This document shows positions 1 to 8,012 of a DNA stretch of 64,000 nt, in pieces. The DNA comes from Rhodanobacter_A agri (lineage in GTDB: Bacteria; Pseudomonadota; Gammaproteobacteria; Xanthomonadales; Rhodanobacteraceae), in NCBI RefSeq assembly GCF_044904705.1, contig NZ_JADIKL010000002.1:496001-560000 (forward strand), given 5' to 3'. The stretch's first letter is position 1, and each line of letters begins with the position of its first letter. Below the pieces are notes generated by a model. The model was given only the letters and a program-made list of their open reading frames with translations, ran no database searches and was not told where the DNA came from. Position numbers and translations under genes: made by a program.

Positions 1-1176
1 ACCGACAAGCAGCTGGAGCAGCAGCGCGCGGTGGTGACGCAGACCAACCTGTTGTTCGGCGCGCACCACTACGAGCACTACGATTTCCTGCTCACGCTGT
101 CCGACCACACCGGCCACTTCGGCCTGGAGCACCACCAGTCCAGCGACGACCGCCTGCCGGCCGACTTCTTCAGCAACGACGACATGCACTTGCTGGCGGG
201 CAGCTTGATGCCGCACGAATTCGTGCACTCGTGGAACGGCAAGTTCCGCCGCCCGGCCGACCTGTGGACGCCGAACTTCAACGAGAAGATGCAGGACGAC
301 TTGCTGTGGGTGTACGAGGGCCTCACCGACTACTGGTGCAGCGTGCTCACCGCGCGCGCCGGCCTGTGGACGCCTGAGCAGTTCCGCGACGCGATGGCCG
401 ACATCGCCGGGTCGATGAGCGAGCAAACCGGCCGCACCTGGCGCTCGCTGCAGGACACCGCCGACGCCGCGCCGCTCACCTACTACGGCGGCGGCGGTTG
501 GGGCAATTGGCGTCGCGGCACCGACTTCTATCCGGAAGGCCAGCTGCTATGGCTGGACGTGGACACCAAGATCCGCGAGCTGTCCGGCGGCAAGCATTCG
601 CTGGACGACTTCGCGCATGCCTTCTACGGCATGGAGAACGGCAGCTACGTCACCAAGACCTACACCTTCGACGACGTGGCGAGCACGCTGAACCAGGTGC
701 AGCCGTTCGACTGGGCGAAGTTCCTGCGCGAGCGGCTGGACTACACCGGCTCCGAGCTGCCCGAGCACGGCATCGCGCGCGGTGGCTGGAAGCTGGTCTA
801 CACCGACAAGCCCAACAGCGCGACCAAGGCGATGGAGGGCATTCGCCACGGTGCGGATCTCGCTGCATCGATCGGCCTGTCGGCATCCAAGAGCGGCAAC
901 ATCTACGACGTGCAGTGGAATGGCCCCGCGTTCAAGGCCGGCCTGGTGCCGGGTCTCACCATCGTGGCGGTCGACGGCAAGGATTACTCGCCCGACGCGT
1001 TGAAGGACGCGATCACCGCAGCCAAGACCGGTAGTGCGCCGATCGAATTGCTGGTGAAGAACGTCGACGTGTACAGCACCGTGAAGGTCGACTACCACGG
1101 TGGCCTGCGCTACCCGCACCTGGAGCGGGCCGACGGCAAAGATCTGCTCGGTGCGATCGCCACGGCGCGCAAGTGA
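1..1176 (+). CDS. M61-family metallopeptidase, 5' end outside the window
   Basis: The reading frame is open from base 1, so the N-terminus lies upstream; 391 residues are visible. They hold the M61 zinc site: HEFVH at window residues 72-76, followed by WNGKFRR, and the third ligand Glu near residue 106 in VYEG. A PDZ-like domain occupies roughly residues 285-370 (GPAFKAGLVPG core). M61 enzymes are glycyl aminopeptidase-like proteases, usually exported. The protein is closely similar along its length to the complete M61 gene at 2099-3997, for example the shared GAHHY-HYDFL and LWTPNFN blocks. The pair is therefore a tandem duplication interrupted by an inverted barrel gene. The family call is secure; the substrate is unknown. 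Confidence 0.9.
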   Translation, partial: TDKQLEQQRAVVTQTNLLFGAHHYEHYDFLLTLSDHTGHFGLEHHQSSDDRLPADFFSNDDMHLLAGSLMPHEFVHSWNGKFRRPADLWTPNFNEKMQDDLLWVYEGLTDYWCSVLTARAGLWTPEQFRDAMADIAGSMSEQTGRTWRSLQDTADAAPLTYYGGGGWGNWRRGTDFYPEGQLLWLDVDTKIRELSGGKHSLDDFAHAFYGMENGSYVTKTYTFDDVASTLNQVQPFDWAKFLRERLDYTGSELPEHGIARGGWKLVYTDKPNSATKAMEGIRHGADLAASIGLSASKSGNIYDVQWNGPAFKAGLVPGLTIVAVDGKDYSPDALKDAITAAKTGSAPIELLVKNVDVYSTVKVDYHGGLRYPHLERADGKDLLGAIATARK

Positions 1177-1197
1177 CCCGCACCGCAGCCCGAACGA

Positions 1198-1223
1198 CAA
1201 CGGCCGCCCGAGGGCGGCCGTTG
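1198..1223. terminator. Bidirectional terminator-like hairpin
   Basis: Perfect 12-bp stem (caacggccgccc / gggcggccgttg) with a 2-nt loop, placed between the convergent ends of the M61 gene and the barrel gene. There is no long T run on either side, so termination strength is uncertain. Confidence 0.6.
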
Positions 1224-1251
1224 CGTATGCACGGATGACGTGCAGGCTTGT

Positions 1252-1836
1252 TTAGAAGCGATACTCGATCGAGCCCGAGAACGCTGCCACGTTGAGATGG
1301 CTCTGGCCATCGCCGCGGCGGCCGTACAGCAGGTGGTAGTTGTCGTAGTTCACCGCCAGGCTCACGTTGCTGGTGATGTTGTAGCCCACGCCGGCACCGG
1401 CGAACCAGCCGTTGTTCCAGCTCTTGGCACGCTCGCCGCCGTTGCCGATGGTCTCGCCCATGTAGCTCTGCGAGCGCATGTAGCCCGCATGGCCGGTGAC
1501 GAACCAGTTCTGGTAGAAGTCGTACTTGCCGTTCACGCCGACGGTGGCGGCGCGCGGCTTCAGCCAGCTGCTCACGTTGTTGCTGACGTCCTTCGGACGA
1601 CCCAGGTAGACGTAACCGATTTCCGGACCGACGTAGCCGTTCCAGCGCCAGCCGAAGCGCACGTTCTGGAACACGCCGTTGTCGTGGCTGACGTCGGCAC
1701 GGTACCGGGTCTGGCCCAGGTTGCCGGCGACGTAGAAGTTGTCCAGCGGGTTGCTGTCGTCGGCGTGGGCGGCCTGGCTCAGCAGCGGGGACGCGACGAG
1801 GGCGGCCATGGTGGCCGAAAGGAGAAGCTTCTTCAT
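1252..1836 (-). CDS. Small outer-membrane beta-barrel protein
   Basis: 194-residue protein with a Sec signal peptide (MKKLLLSATM start, cleavage after AHA near residue 25). The mature part alternates aromatic and polar residues and ends in SGSIEYRF, a terminal-aromatic pattern typical of outer-membrane barrels inserted by BAM. The family resembles the small OmpA/opacity-type porin-like barrels. The ATG at 1836 is preferred over an in-frame GTG at 1848 because GGAG lies 6 nt upstream of the ATG. It is transcribed against both M61 genes and ends at the shared hairpin. No specific function can be assigned. Confidence 0.8.
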   Translation of the reverse strand: MKKLLLSATMAALVASPLLSQAAHADDSNPLDNFYVAGNLGQTRYRADVSHDNGVFQNVRFGWRWNGYVGPEIGYVYLGRPKDVSNNVSSWLKPRAATVGVNGKYDFYQNWFVTGHAGYMRSQSYMGETIGNGGERAKSWNNGWFAGAGVGYNITSNVSLAVNYDNYHLLYGRRGDGQSHLNVAAFSGSIEYRF

Positions 1837-2007
1837 GGGTGACTCCACATCTTTTTGTTGTTCACCGCGGGCTGGGGAACCCGTGGTGCATCGCGCGGGG
1901 ATACGCGAAGGCGCCGACGGTGGCGGCGAAGTCTTGCGCCAAGCTTTCGCTTAACAATCCACCGGGGCGTGCGTTCAGTCTCCGGTGTGGCACGCGGGCG
2001 TGACCTC

Positions 2008-2043
2008 TGGCAGGGGGAGCATGTTGCGCGCCCGGTCTAGCAT
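2008..2043 (+). promoter_or_regulatory. Possible promoter region of the M61 gene
   Basis: A TAGCAT box at 2038-2043 lies 55 nt upstream of the TTG start and could be a -10 element. TGGCAGGGG at 2008-2016 sits 30 bp upstream of it. The same arrangement, TGGCAGGGG then TAGCAT 29 bp on, precedes the S9 peptidase gene at 52857-52891. No -35 box with normal spacing is obvious, so the assignment is tentative. Confidence 0.3.
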
Positions 2044-2098
2044 CCGGGTTCCAGCCGCGCCACTCGCTTTGCGCGGCCGTTGCCCAAGGGAGAATCCA

Positions 2099-3997
2099 TT
2101 GAAAGCCACACGCCTTGCCTCCGCCATCGTCGCCAGCGCCTTCGGCCTGGTCAGCCTCAACGCACTCGCCGATGTGCCGCCGCCGCAGGATGTGGCTTAC
2201 CCGGGAACGCTGCAGATCAGCGTGGACGCCACCGATCTTGCGCACCGCGTGTTCCGCGTGCATGAGGTGGTGCCCGCGCAGGCCGGCCCGCTGACCTTGC
2301 TGTACCCGCAGTGGCTGCCCGGCAACCACTCGCCCAGCGGCCCGATCGACAAGTTCGCCGGCCTGGTGGTCAAGGCGAACGGCAAGGTGATCCCGTGGAC
2401 GCGCGATCCGCTCAACGTCTTCGCTTTCCACGTCGAGGTGCCGCAGGGCGCCAGCAACGTGGAAGTGGACTTCCAGTTCCTCTCGCCGCAGAACACCCGC
2501 CAGGGCCGCGTGGTGATGACGCCGGAAATGCTCAACCTGCAGTGGAACGCGAACTCGGTGTATCCGGCCGGCTACTACAGCCGCCAGATCAAGACCGAAG
2601 CCAGCGTGACCTTCCCCGCCGGCTGGCAGTTCGGCAGTGCGCTGGAAGTGGCTTCGCGCGACGGCGACACCGTGCACTTCAAGCCCACCACCTACAACAC
2701 CCTGGTCGACTCGCCGATCTACGCCGGCAAGTACTTCCGGCGCATCGACCTCGATCCGGGCGCCAAGACGCCGGTGCACATGGACATCGTGGCGGACGAG
2801 TCGAAGTACCTCGCGGCGACGCCCGAGCAGATCAAGCCGTTCCGCGAGCTGGTGCAGCAGATGTACAAGCTGTACGGCGCGCACCACTACGACCACTACG
2901 ACTTCCTCGTCTCGCTCAGCGAAAAGATGAGCGGCAACGGCCTGGAGCACCATCGCTCCAGCGAGGACGGCACCTCGGCCGACTTCTTCACCGAGTGGAA
3001 CAAGAATGCGCTGGGCCGCGACCTGTTCTCGCACGAGTTCAACCATTCGTGGGACGGCAAGTACCGTCGCGGCGCCGACCTGTGGACGCCGAACTTCAAC
3101 GTGCCAATGAGCGACACCTTGCTGTGGGTGTACGAGGGCCAGACCCAGTTCTGGGGCCAGGTGATGGCTTCGCGCTCGGGCCTGTGGAACGAGGAGCAGG
3201 CGCACGACATGTGGGCCTACGTGGCCGCCACCTATGACAAGGGCCGCCCGGGCCTGGCCAGCTGGCGCAACGTGCAGGACACCACCAACGATCCCACCAT
3301 CGCCCAGCGCGCGCCGCTGCCCTACCGCAACTACCAGGCCAGCGAGGACTACTACTCCGCCGGCCAGCTGATCTGGCTGGAAGTCGACGGCAAGCTGCGC
3401 GACCTGAGCGGCGGCAAGAAGAGCATCGACAACTTTGCCAAAGATTTCTTCGGCATGGACAACGGCAGCTACGTCACCAACACCTACACCTTCGACGATG
3501 TGGTGAAGACGCTCAACGACATCGCCCCGTACGACTGGGCGTCGTACCTGCGCACCCGCCTCGACGGCCACGGCCCGCTGATCGGTGGCCTGGCATCGCA
3601 CGGCTGGAAGCTGGTCTACACCGACACGCCCAGCGCCGCGGTGAAGGCGATCGAGTCGCGCCGTCACTTCGCCGACCTCACCTACTCGCTTGGTCTGTCG
3701 GTGGGCAAGGGCGGCGCGATCGGCGATGTGTTGTGGGACGGCCCCGCGTTCAAGGCCGGCCTCGCCCCCAGCATGACCATCGTCGCCATCAACGGCCATG
3801 ACTACGATCCCGACGCGCTGAAGGATGCCGTCACCGCCGCGGCGAAGGACAAGAACCAGTCGATCGAGCTGCTGGTGAAGGACTTCGACCAGTACAAGAC
3901 CATCCGCATCGACTACCACGACGGTCTCAAGTACCCGCACCTGGTGCGCGACACCGGCAAGCCCGACACGCTGACCACGCTGTTCAAGGCCCGCTGA
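2099..3997 (+). CDS. Exported M61-family metallopeptidase with C-terminal PDZ domain
   Basis: A TTG start at 2099 is chosen because AGGGAG at 2087-2092 lies 6 nt upstream and the product then begins with a clean signal peptide (KATRLASAIVASAFG, cleavage after ALA). The frame is open further upstream from 1985, but that would bury the signal peptide. The 632-residue protein has an N-terminal beta domain, the catalytic HEFNH at 312-316 followed by SWDGKYRR, a third zinc ligand Glu346 in VYEG, and a PDZ domain near 500-590. Expected role: periplasmic or secreted aminopeptidase or protease. It is a tandem paralogue of the partial gene at 1-1176; both active sites look intact. Confidence 0.92.
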   Translation: MKATRLASAIVASAFGLVSLNALADVPPPQDVAYPGTLQISVDATDLAHRVFRVHEVVPAQAGPLTLLYPQWLPGNHSPSGPIDKFAGLVVKANGKVIPWTRDPLNVFAFHVEVPQGASNVEVDFQFLSPQNTRQGRVVMTPEMLNLQWNANSVYPAGYYSRQIKTEASVTFPAGWQFGSALEVASRDGDTVHFKPTTYNTLVDSPIYAGKYFRRIDLDPGAKTPVHMDIVADESKYLAATPEQIKPFRELVQQMYKLYGAHHYDHYDFLVSLSEKMSGNGLEHHRSSEDGTSADFFTEWNKNALGRDLFSHEFNHSWDGKYRRGADLWTPNFNVPMSDTLLWVYEGQTQFWGQVMASRSGLWNEEQAHDMWAYVAATYDKGRPGLASWRNVQDTTNDPTIAQRAPLPYRNYQASEDYYSAGQLIWLEVDGKLRDLSGGKKSIDNFAKDFFGMDNGSYVTNTYTFDDVVKTLNDIAPYDWASYLRTRLDGHGPLIGGLASHGWKLVYTDTPSAAVKAIESRRHFADLTYSLGLSVGKGGAIGDVLWDGPAFKAGLAPSMTIVAINGHDYDPDALKDAVTAAAKDKNQSIELLVKDFDQYKTIRIDYHDGLKYPHLVRDTGKPDTLTTLFKAR

Positions 3998-4015
3998 TCC
4001 GCCTAGCCTTCCTCC

Positions 4016-4041
4016 CCCCTCTCCCGCTTGCGGGAGAGGGG
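4016..4041. repeat. Intergenic hairpin repeat, copy 1
   Basis: A 12-bp perfect stem, cccctctcccgc / gcgggagagggg, with a TT loop, 19 nt after the M61 stop. A near-identical copy lies at 46722-46747 and a related hairpin ends the composite element at 63476-63590. It may also act as the terminator of the M61 gene. Confidence 0.7.
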
Positions 4042-4122
4042 CTGGGGGAGAGGGCGGTCCCCGCCCCGCAGCACCCCTTCAAGCCGGACCCGCCCCACAT
4101 GGGCGATCCCGGCCATCTCCGC

Positions 4123-4128
4123 TATACT
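4123..4128 (+). promoter_or_regulatory. Candidate -10 box of the tRNA-Arg gene
   Basis: TATACT, five of six matches to TATAAT, about 50 bp upstream of the mature tRNA 5' end. No convincing -35 box is seen 16-18 bp upstream. Confidence 0.4.
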
Positions 4129-4178
4129 GCCCCTCCGCCGCGGCCCGGATCACCCGTCTGCCGTGTCGTGCACACCAC

Positions 4179-4255
4179 GCGCCCGTAGCTCAGCCGGATA
4201 GAGTAGTGGCTTCCGAAGCCATTGGTCGGGGGTTCGAATCCCTCCGGGCGCGCCA
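4179..4255 (+). tRNA. tRNA-Arg (anticodon CCG)
   Basis: A 77-nt cloverleaf can be folded by hand. The acceptor stem GCGCCCG pairs with CGGGCGC, the anticodon stem GTGGC/GCCAT encloses the loop TTCCGAA with anticodon CCG, and the T arm contains GGTTCGAATCC. The 3' CCA is encoded at 4253-4255. It reads CGG codons. tRNA 3' ends are common integration sites, and the stress cluster on its right lies in the opposite orientation, but I found no repeated copy of the tRNA 3' end that would mark an island boundary. Confidence 0.97.
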
Positions 4256-4295
4256 TTCCTAAGTTAAATTCTGCGAGTTTTGGACAAATCACCGC

Positions 4296-4317
4296 AAAGT
4301 GTCGGTTTTGACACTTT
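4296..4317 (+). terminator. Hairpin after tRNA-Arg
   Basis: An 8-bp perfect stem, aaagtgtc / gacacttt, with a T-rich 6-nt loop, about 40 nt after the tRNA. Plausible transcription end; the T run following it is short. Confidence 0.45.
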
Positions 4318-4507
4318 ATGGTGCTTTCGGCTTTGACACGAACTGCCGTTTCCCAGGTGTTTGTCCGGGTTGAGCGCGCTTTCTCCCTGTCCCAGTACCG
4401 CCACAAGCTCGGGGAGCGTGAAGGTAACCGACCGGCGTCCTCCCGGTTTTGAATGGCACGCGGGTTTGGAGTCCAATCGACGACGACGAGCGGAACTCTG
4501 ATAACCA

Positions 4508-4534
4508 CATGCCGGGCTGACGACGCCCGGCATG
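4508..4534 (-). terminator. Hairpin after the SPFH gene
   Basis: A 10-bp perfect stem (catgccgggc / gcccggcatg) with a 7-nt loop, 25 nt beyond the SPFH stop codon. No T run follows on the minus strand. Confidence 0.5.
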
Positions 4535-4558
4535 CTGTGTCCTTGACGCACTCGGGAA

Positions 4559-5467
4559 TCAGTTTTCCTTGGTCGCCGATTTGCCGAGGTCGATCAGCGG
4601 GATGCCGCCACTGGTGACGGATGGCAGAACGCCATTCCAGTGTTGGAGGCCATAGAACTTCGTGTATTCCGGATTGGCACGTAAGGCGGCACCGACCGTT
4701 TCGGCCGCCTTCGCTTGCGCGTTCGCCTCGATCACTTGGGAGTCGGCGCGGCCCTGGGCAGCCTCGACGGCCGCCTTCGCCTGGGCCGCGGCGAGCACCG
4801 TGGCCTGCTCACCTTCGTACTTTGCGCGCGCGACCGTATTTTCGGCCTGCACGGCATCGGCCTTGGCTTTCACTGCCTGCTCGATCGACGCTTCGAAGAT
4901 GGGCGAGTAGTGGATCCCGGTGAGCTGGACGTCGATCACGTCGACGCCGAAAAGGCTGCCGAGTCCTTGGTTGATCGCGCTCCGCATCTGTGCCGTGATC
5001 TGGGCGCGCTGGTCGCTGATCGACAGCGTGTTGTACTTGGCGAAGGCCTCCAGCGCGCGGTCGCGGACGACAGGTAGCAGCGTGGAATCGATATCCACGG
5101 CACCCGCCCTGCCGATCTTGTAGAGCAGGTTGAACACAGAGCGCCCGGGGATCTGATAGATGACACTGATGTCGATCGTGACCTTCTGGTTGTCGTTCGT
5201 GTAGACGTCGAGTCCAGCCAGCGTGTAGATCGAGCGACTGGTCTGGAGGCGGTCCACGGTCTCTACCAGCGGCACCTTGAAGTGCACGCCAGGTCCCAGG
5301 GGTTCGCTGGTGACGACCTTGCCGCCCATCCAGCGGATGCCTGCCATCTCGCTGGGTTGCACGACAAAGAACGAACCCGACAGCACGATGATCGCCAGGA
5401 TCGCGATCGCCGCAAGCTTGATAAGCCCGGCATTGCTTCCCGATTTGGAAGTGAGGTCCTTGAGCAT
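4559..5467 (-). CDS. SPFH/Band 7 (prohibitin-like) membrane protein
   Basis: 302 residues. One N-terminal transmembrane helix near residues 14-36 (LAAIAILAIIVLSGSFFVV) is followed by the SPFH domain. An Ala/Glu-rich coiled coil near 200-265 (KAKADAVQAENTVARAKYEG) and a short tail follow. SPFH proteins assemble into rings or microdomains that organise membrane proteases and stress proteins. The ATG at 5467 is preferred over an upstream start because AGGGTG lies 7 nt before it. It is the last gene of a minus-strand cluster with PspA and a YjfC-like enzyme, which argues for a membrane-integrity role. HflC/HflK-like proteins are the obvious alternative relatives, but no partner gene is adjacent. 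Confidence 0.88.
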   Translation of the reverse strand: MLKDLTSKSGSNAGLIKLAAIAILAIIVLSGSFFVVQPSEMAGIRWMGGKVVTSEPLGPGVHFKVPLVETVDRLQTSRSIYTLAGLDVYTNDNQKVTIDISVIYQIPGRSVFNLLYKIGRAGAVDIDSTLLPVVRDRALEAFAKYNTLSISDQRAQITAQMRSAINQGLGSLFGVDVIDVQLTGIHYSPIFEASIEQAVKAKADAVQAENTVARAKYEGEQATVLAAAQAKAAVEAAQGRADSQVIEANAQAKAAETVGAALRANPEYTKFYGLQHWNGVLPSVTSGGIPLIDLGKSATKEN

Positions 5468-5552
5468 ACGAGGGCACCCTGTGTTTGGAGTTGCGGTATC
5501 AACCGATCGACGCACCGCTCTAAGCGGGCGTCGGACGATGAAGTTCGACTGG

Positions 5553-6716
5553 TCAGTCCAGAATCACGTGGGGCACGAACCGCGAGGTATCACGCGTGAT
5601 AAGTCCGGCATCCTCACGCAAGCCCATGCCGGCCGGTGCGTCCCCGACGACCCAGCTTCCGATGAGTGGATATCCACCCGCGAATTTCGTCAGTGGGTGG
5701 TAGGCCTGCCGGATGTGCGGTGCACCCGTGTACGGGCCGTCGGATTCCACCGTCGCCCCTTCGGCGGTACGGATACGGATGTTCGCACCCTCGCGCGAGA
5801 AGAGCGGCTTGCGCACCCATCCATCCGGAAGCGGTGCCGGGTTCTCTGCCTCGAAGTAGGCCGGAAGCAAGTTGGGGTGCCCTTCGTGGCGCTCCCATAG
5901 CAGCGGCAGGATGCCCTTGTTGCTGAGCACCGATTTCCACGGCGGCTCGATGAGCTGCAAACCGGACCCCGGCAATGCGGAGCCGTACCGATCGGCAAAC
6001 AGATCTTCCAGGGGGTACAGCTTGAACAGCGCGCCGATGACGATGTCGTCGAGATCCGTGAACGTACCCGTGGTGGACAGGCCGATGTCCTCGATCGCAA
6101 TGGTGCCGGCAGCAAGACCGGCCTGCTGGGCGCAGTCGCGCAGATAGTCGATCGTTCCCTGATCCTCTGCGCTCCCTCGCACCGCGCTGAAATAGAACGG
6201 CCGCGGCAACCCTTTCGCCAGCTCGGCGAACGCCAGCACCAGCTTGTCCTGGATGCTGTTGTACTGATCGGCGCCTTTCAACAATGCGCCGCGCTCGATC
6301 TGCTGTTCCAGCCAGATCCACTGGAAGAAGGCTGCCTCGTAGAGGGAGGTCGGCGTGTCGTAGTTCAGCTCGTAGAGCTTGGCGGGCCCGCTGCCGTCGT
6401 AGGCCAGATCCATGCGCCCGTAGAGATGAGGCTGGCCCCTGCGCCAGCTGTCTGCGATCCAGTCCCAATGAGATGACGGAATCGCAAGCTTTGTGAGGAG
6501 TGCTTCGCTGCGCAGGATGTCGCCTACCAGGGACATCGCCATCTGGTGGATTTCGCCGGTCGGATCTTCGATGTCCCGCTCGATCTCCTGTAGGGAGAAG
6601 GCGTAATACGCCGATTCGTCCCAGTACATCTCCCCACTGATCGTATGGAAGCGGAAGCCATAGGCCTCCGCCGTCCGCTGCCAGTCCGAGCGCGGGGTAA
6701 TGGCGATGCGTTGCAT
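5553..6716 (-). CDS. Glutathionylspermidine synthase-like ATP-grasp protein (YjfC/YgiC type)
   Basis: 387 residues matching the synthetase half of glutathionylspermidine synthase: YGFRFH near the N-terminus, then LYELNYDTPTSLYEA, QWIWLE, LPLLWERHEGHPNLLPAYF and GWVRKPLFSREG, the last an ATP-grasp nucleotide-binding block. No amidase domain is present, so it resembles E. coli YjfC and YgiC, whose substrates are unproven. The start ATG lies 2 nt after the stop of the DUF1190 lipoprotein gene, whose last codons supply the GGAG ribosome site. Such enzymes may ligate a peptide to a polyamine or a protein; I cannot say which here. Confidence 0.88.
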   Translation of the reverse strand: MQRIAITPRSDWQRTAEAYGFRFHTISGEMYWDESAYYAFSLQEIERDIEDPTGEIHQMAMSLVGDILRSEALLTKLAIPSSHWDWIADSWRRGQPHLYGRMDLAYDGSGPAKLYELNYDTPTSLYEAAFFQWIWLEQQIERGALLKGADQYNSIQDKLVLAFAELAKGLPRPFYFSAVRGSAEDQGTIDYLRDCAQQAGLAAGTIAIEDIGLSTTGTFTDLDDIVIGALFKLYPLEDLFADRYGSALPGSGLQLIEPPWKSVLSNKGILPLLWERHEGHPNLLPAYFEAENPAPLPDGWVRKPLFSREGANIRIRTAEGATVESDGPYTGAPHIRQAYHPLTKFAGGYPLIGSWVVGDAPAGMGLREDAGLITRDTSRFVPHVILD

Positions 6717-6718
6717 GG

Positions 6719-7273
6719 TCAGCTGCCCCAGCCACCCGCCGCAGCGTGCGCCGAGCCGAAACCGCCACGGCTGTCCGTGATCGCGCGGGAACCCGATCCG
6801 CTGCTGCCGTCGCCGCTGGCCGCCGAGCCCCATCCGCTCGAACTCGAACGGTAGCTGCCGCCGTAGACACCGTTGCTGGGTGGCGAGTAATAACCGCCAC
6901 TGGTCGAGCGGTAGATCGGCCCCACCGGCACATACGACGTGCGGTTGGCGTTGTCGAGCATGCGGGCGATCATGAAACCGCCGAGCATGGGCATCCAGAA
7001 GGAGCCATGGTCGCCGCCGGACTGCTGGCACATGCCCGCACCGAACTGGGCGATGCACTGTTCCAAGGTGCCGAAATGCGGGCTGTCCTTTTCGGAGTTG
7101 ACGACCGCTTGGTCATGAGCCGTCTGGCAGGTATCGCGCGGCACGCCGGCTGCGACGCAGCTGTCGACCGTCGCAAAGCTTTGCTGTGTCGGCGCTGGCG
7201 AATCGTCGCAGGCGGTCAGCAGCAACGGAGCCAGGCCCATCAGAACCAGTGACGCGGTAGTGGATCGTTTCAT
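6719..7273 (-). CDS. DUF1190 lipoprotein (YgiB/YjfM type)
   Basis: 184 residues starting at an ATG with GGAGAA 4 nt upstream. A lipoprotein signal ends in LLLTAC, with the modified Cys at residue 22. The middle carries the DUF1190 pattern of paired cysteines (VDSCVAAGVPRDTCQTAHDQA, EQCIAQFGAGMCQQ) and the GSFWMPMLGGFMIARML segment. The C-terminal 70 residues are Ser/Gly/Tyr-rich and low in complexity. In E. coli, ygiB-ygiC and yjfM-yjfC are neighbours, and here too the gene directly precedes the ATP-grasp enzyme, so the two very likely act together at the envelope. The exact function is unknown. Confidence 0.85.
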   Translation of the reverse strand: MKRSTTASLVLMGLAPLLLTACDDSPAPTQQSFATVDSCVAAGVPRDTCQTAHDQAVVNSEKDSPHFGTLEQCIAQFGAGMCQQSGGDHGSFWMPMLGGFMIARMLDNANRTSYVPVGPIYRSTSGGYYSPPSNGVYGGSYRSSSSGWGSAASGDGSSGSGSRAITDSRGGFGSAHAAAGGWGS

Positions 7274-7292
7274 GATGTTCTCCTTCCGTGGC

Positions 7293-7946
7293 TCAGGTAA
7301 TCGACAAGTCGGCGTCACTGACGTCGGTGCCCAGCGAATAGACCACGTCGAAGTTGTTCGGGCCGTAGTCCTCCGCCGTCACGAACAAGTATTCGTATCG
7401 GCCAGGCAAGCCCTCGACCTCTCGCTGGTAGAGCATCGAGTAGTGGGTCATGGTGAAATCGGCCGGGCCGCCAGACGGATGGGTGACCGATTCGTCGTAG
7501 ACGATCGGCGGCGCCCATGCATTGGCTGCGCCGTCTCCCCATACACGCTGGTAGGTGCGGCCGTTGAACGTCAGCTCGGGTTTGCCGAGATCGGACGTCG
7601 GCTCGACCCACTGGCGGAACGCATCGACGGTCGGCGGATTGATGGTGTCGGCGAACACGAACAGCTTGATCTCGTCGATCTGGCCCGCCGTCGCCTTGAC
7701 CTGATACCAGGCGTCATCCTCGACGTACCAGCGGTACAGAAAAGTGCCGCCGCCCAGGTCGACCGTCCCCAACGCCTCGATGGGCTGATCGCCCGCCGGT
7801 GGTTCGAAGCCGAACGCACCTGCGTTGGCCTTGAAGAGCAACGCATCGACAGCGACGGCGCCGCCGAGCCGGAAGCCGCCCAGGCCGCGCGGCGTGACGG
7901 CCGCAGTCGACGCTTCGGCCTTCTTGCCGAACAAATTCCCGAACAT
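7293..7946 (-). CDS. DUF2491 protein (YjfK type)
   Basis: 217 residues, cytoplasmic, beginning MFGNLFGKK. It matches the DUF2491/YjfK pattern: a beta-rich protein with PRGLGGFRLGGAV near the start, GTFLYRWYVEDDAWYQV in the middle and EYLFVTAEDYG near the end. AAGGAC lies 5 nt upstream of the ATG. In E. coli the order yjfI-yjfJ-yjfK-yjfL-yjfM-yjfC places this family directly after the PspA homologue, as here. The biochemical role is not established; co-occurrence suggests a PspA-linked membrane-stress function. Confidence 0.82.
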   Translation of the reverse strand: MFGNLFGKKAEASTAAVTPRGLGGFRLGGAVAVDALLFKANAGAFGFEPPAGDQPIEALGTVDLGGGTFLYRWYVEDDAWYQVKATAGQIDEIKLFVFADTINPPTVDAFRQWVEPTSDLGKPELTFNGRTYQRVWGDGAANAWAPPIVYDESVTHPSGGPADFTMTHYSMLYQREVEGLPGRYEYLFVTAEDYGPNNFDVVYSLGTDVSDADLSIT

Positions 7947-7977
7947 GGTGTGTCCTTTCGCCCCTGTGGGTAAGACC

Positions 7978-8000
7978 GGCAGCGCAGCATGTGCGCTGCC
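7978..8000 (-). other. Intercistronic hairpin between pspA-like and DUF2491 genes
   Basis: A 9-bp perfect stem (ggcagcgca / tgcgctgcc) with a 5-nt loop, 12 nt after the PspA stop. The placement suggests partial termination or mRNA stabilisation that would give PspA higher expression than the downstream genes. No T run. Confidence 0.5.
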
Positions 8001-8012
8001 GGCATGATGGCG

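Larger units (their letters stand above)
4256..4558. other. Intergenic stretch without a supported gene
   Basis: About 300 bp between the tRNA and the SPFH gene. The first part is visibly less GC-rich than its surroundings. It holds two hairpins, listed separately, and short minus-strand reading frames with no recognisable domain, one of which is simply the complement of the tRNA. It could be scar DNA from an old integration event, but no integrase remnant or repeat supports this. Confidence 0.5.

Noticed and set aside
2008..2030. Sigma-54 promoter upstream of the M61 gene
   Set aside because: TGGCA and TTGC are present but too far apart for the invariant GG/GC spacing.
1862..3940. 692-codon frame antisense to the M61 gene
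   Set aside because: Third-position GC bias keeps antisense frames open in this sequence; composition is Val/Arg/His-rich with no domain, while the plus-strand M61 protein is clear.
4122..4508. 128-codon minus-strand frame across the tRNA-Arg gene
   Set aside because: Its recognisable segment, ARPEGFEPPTNGFG, is the well-known false translation of an antisense tRNA-Arg.
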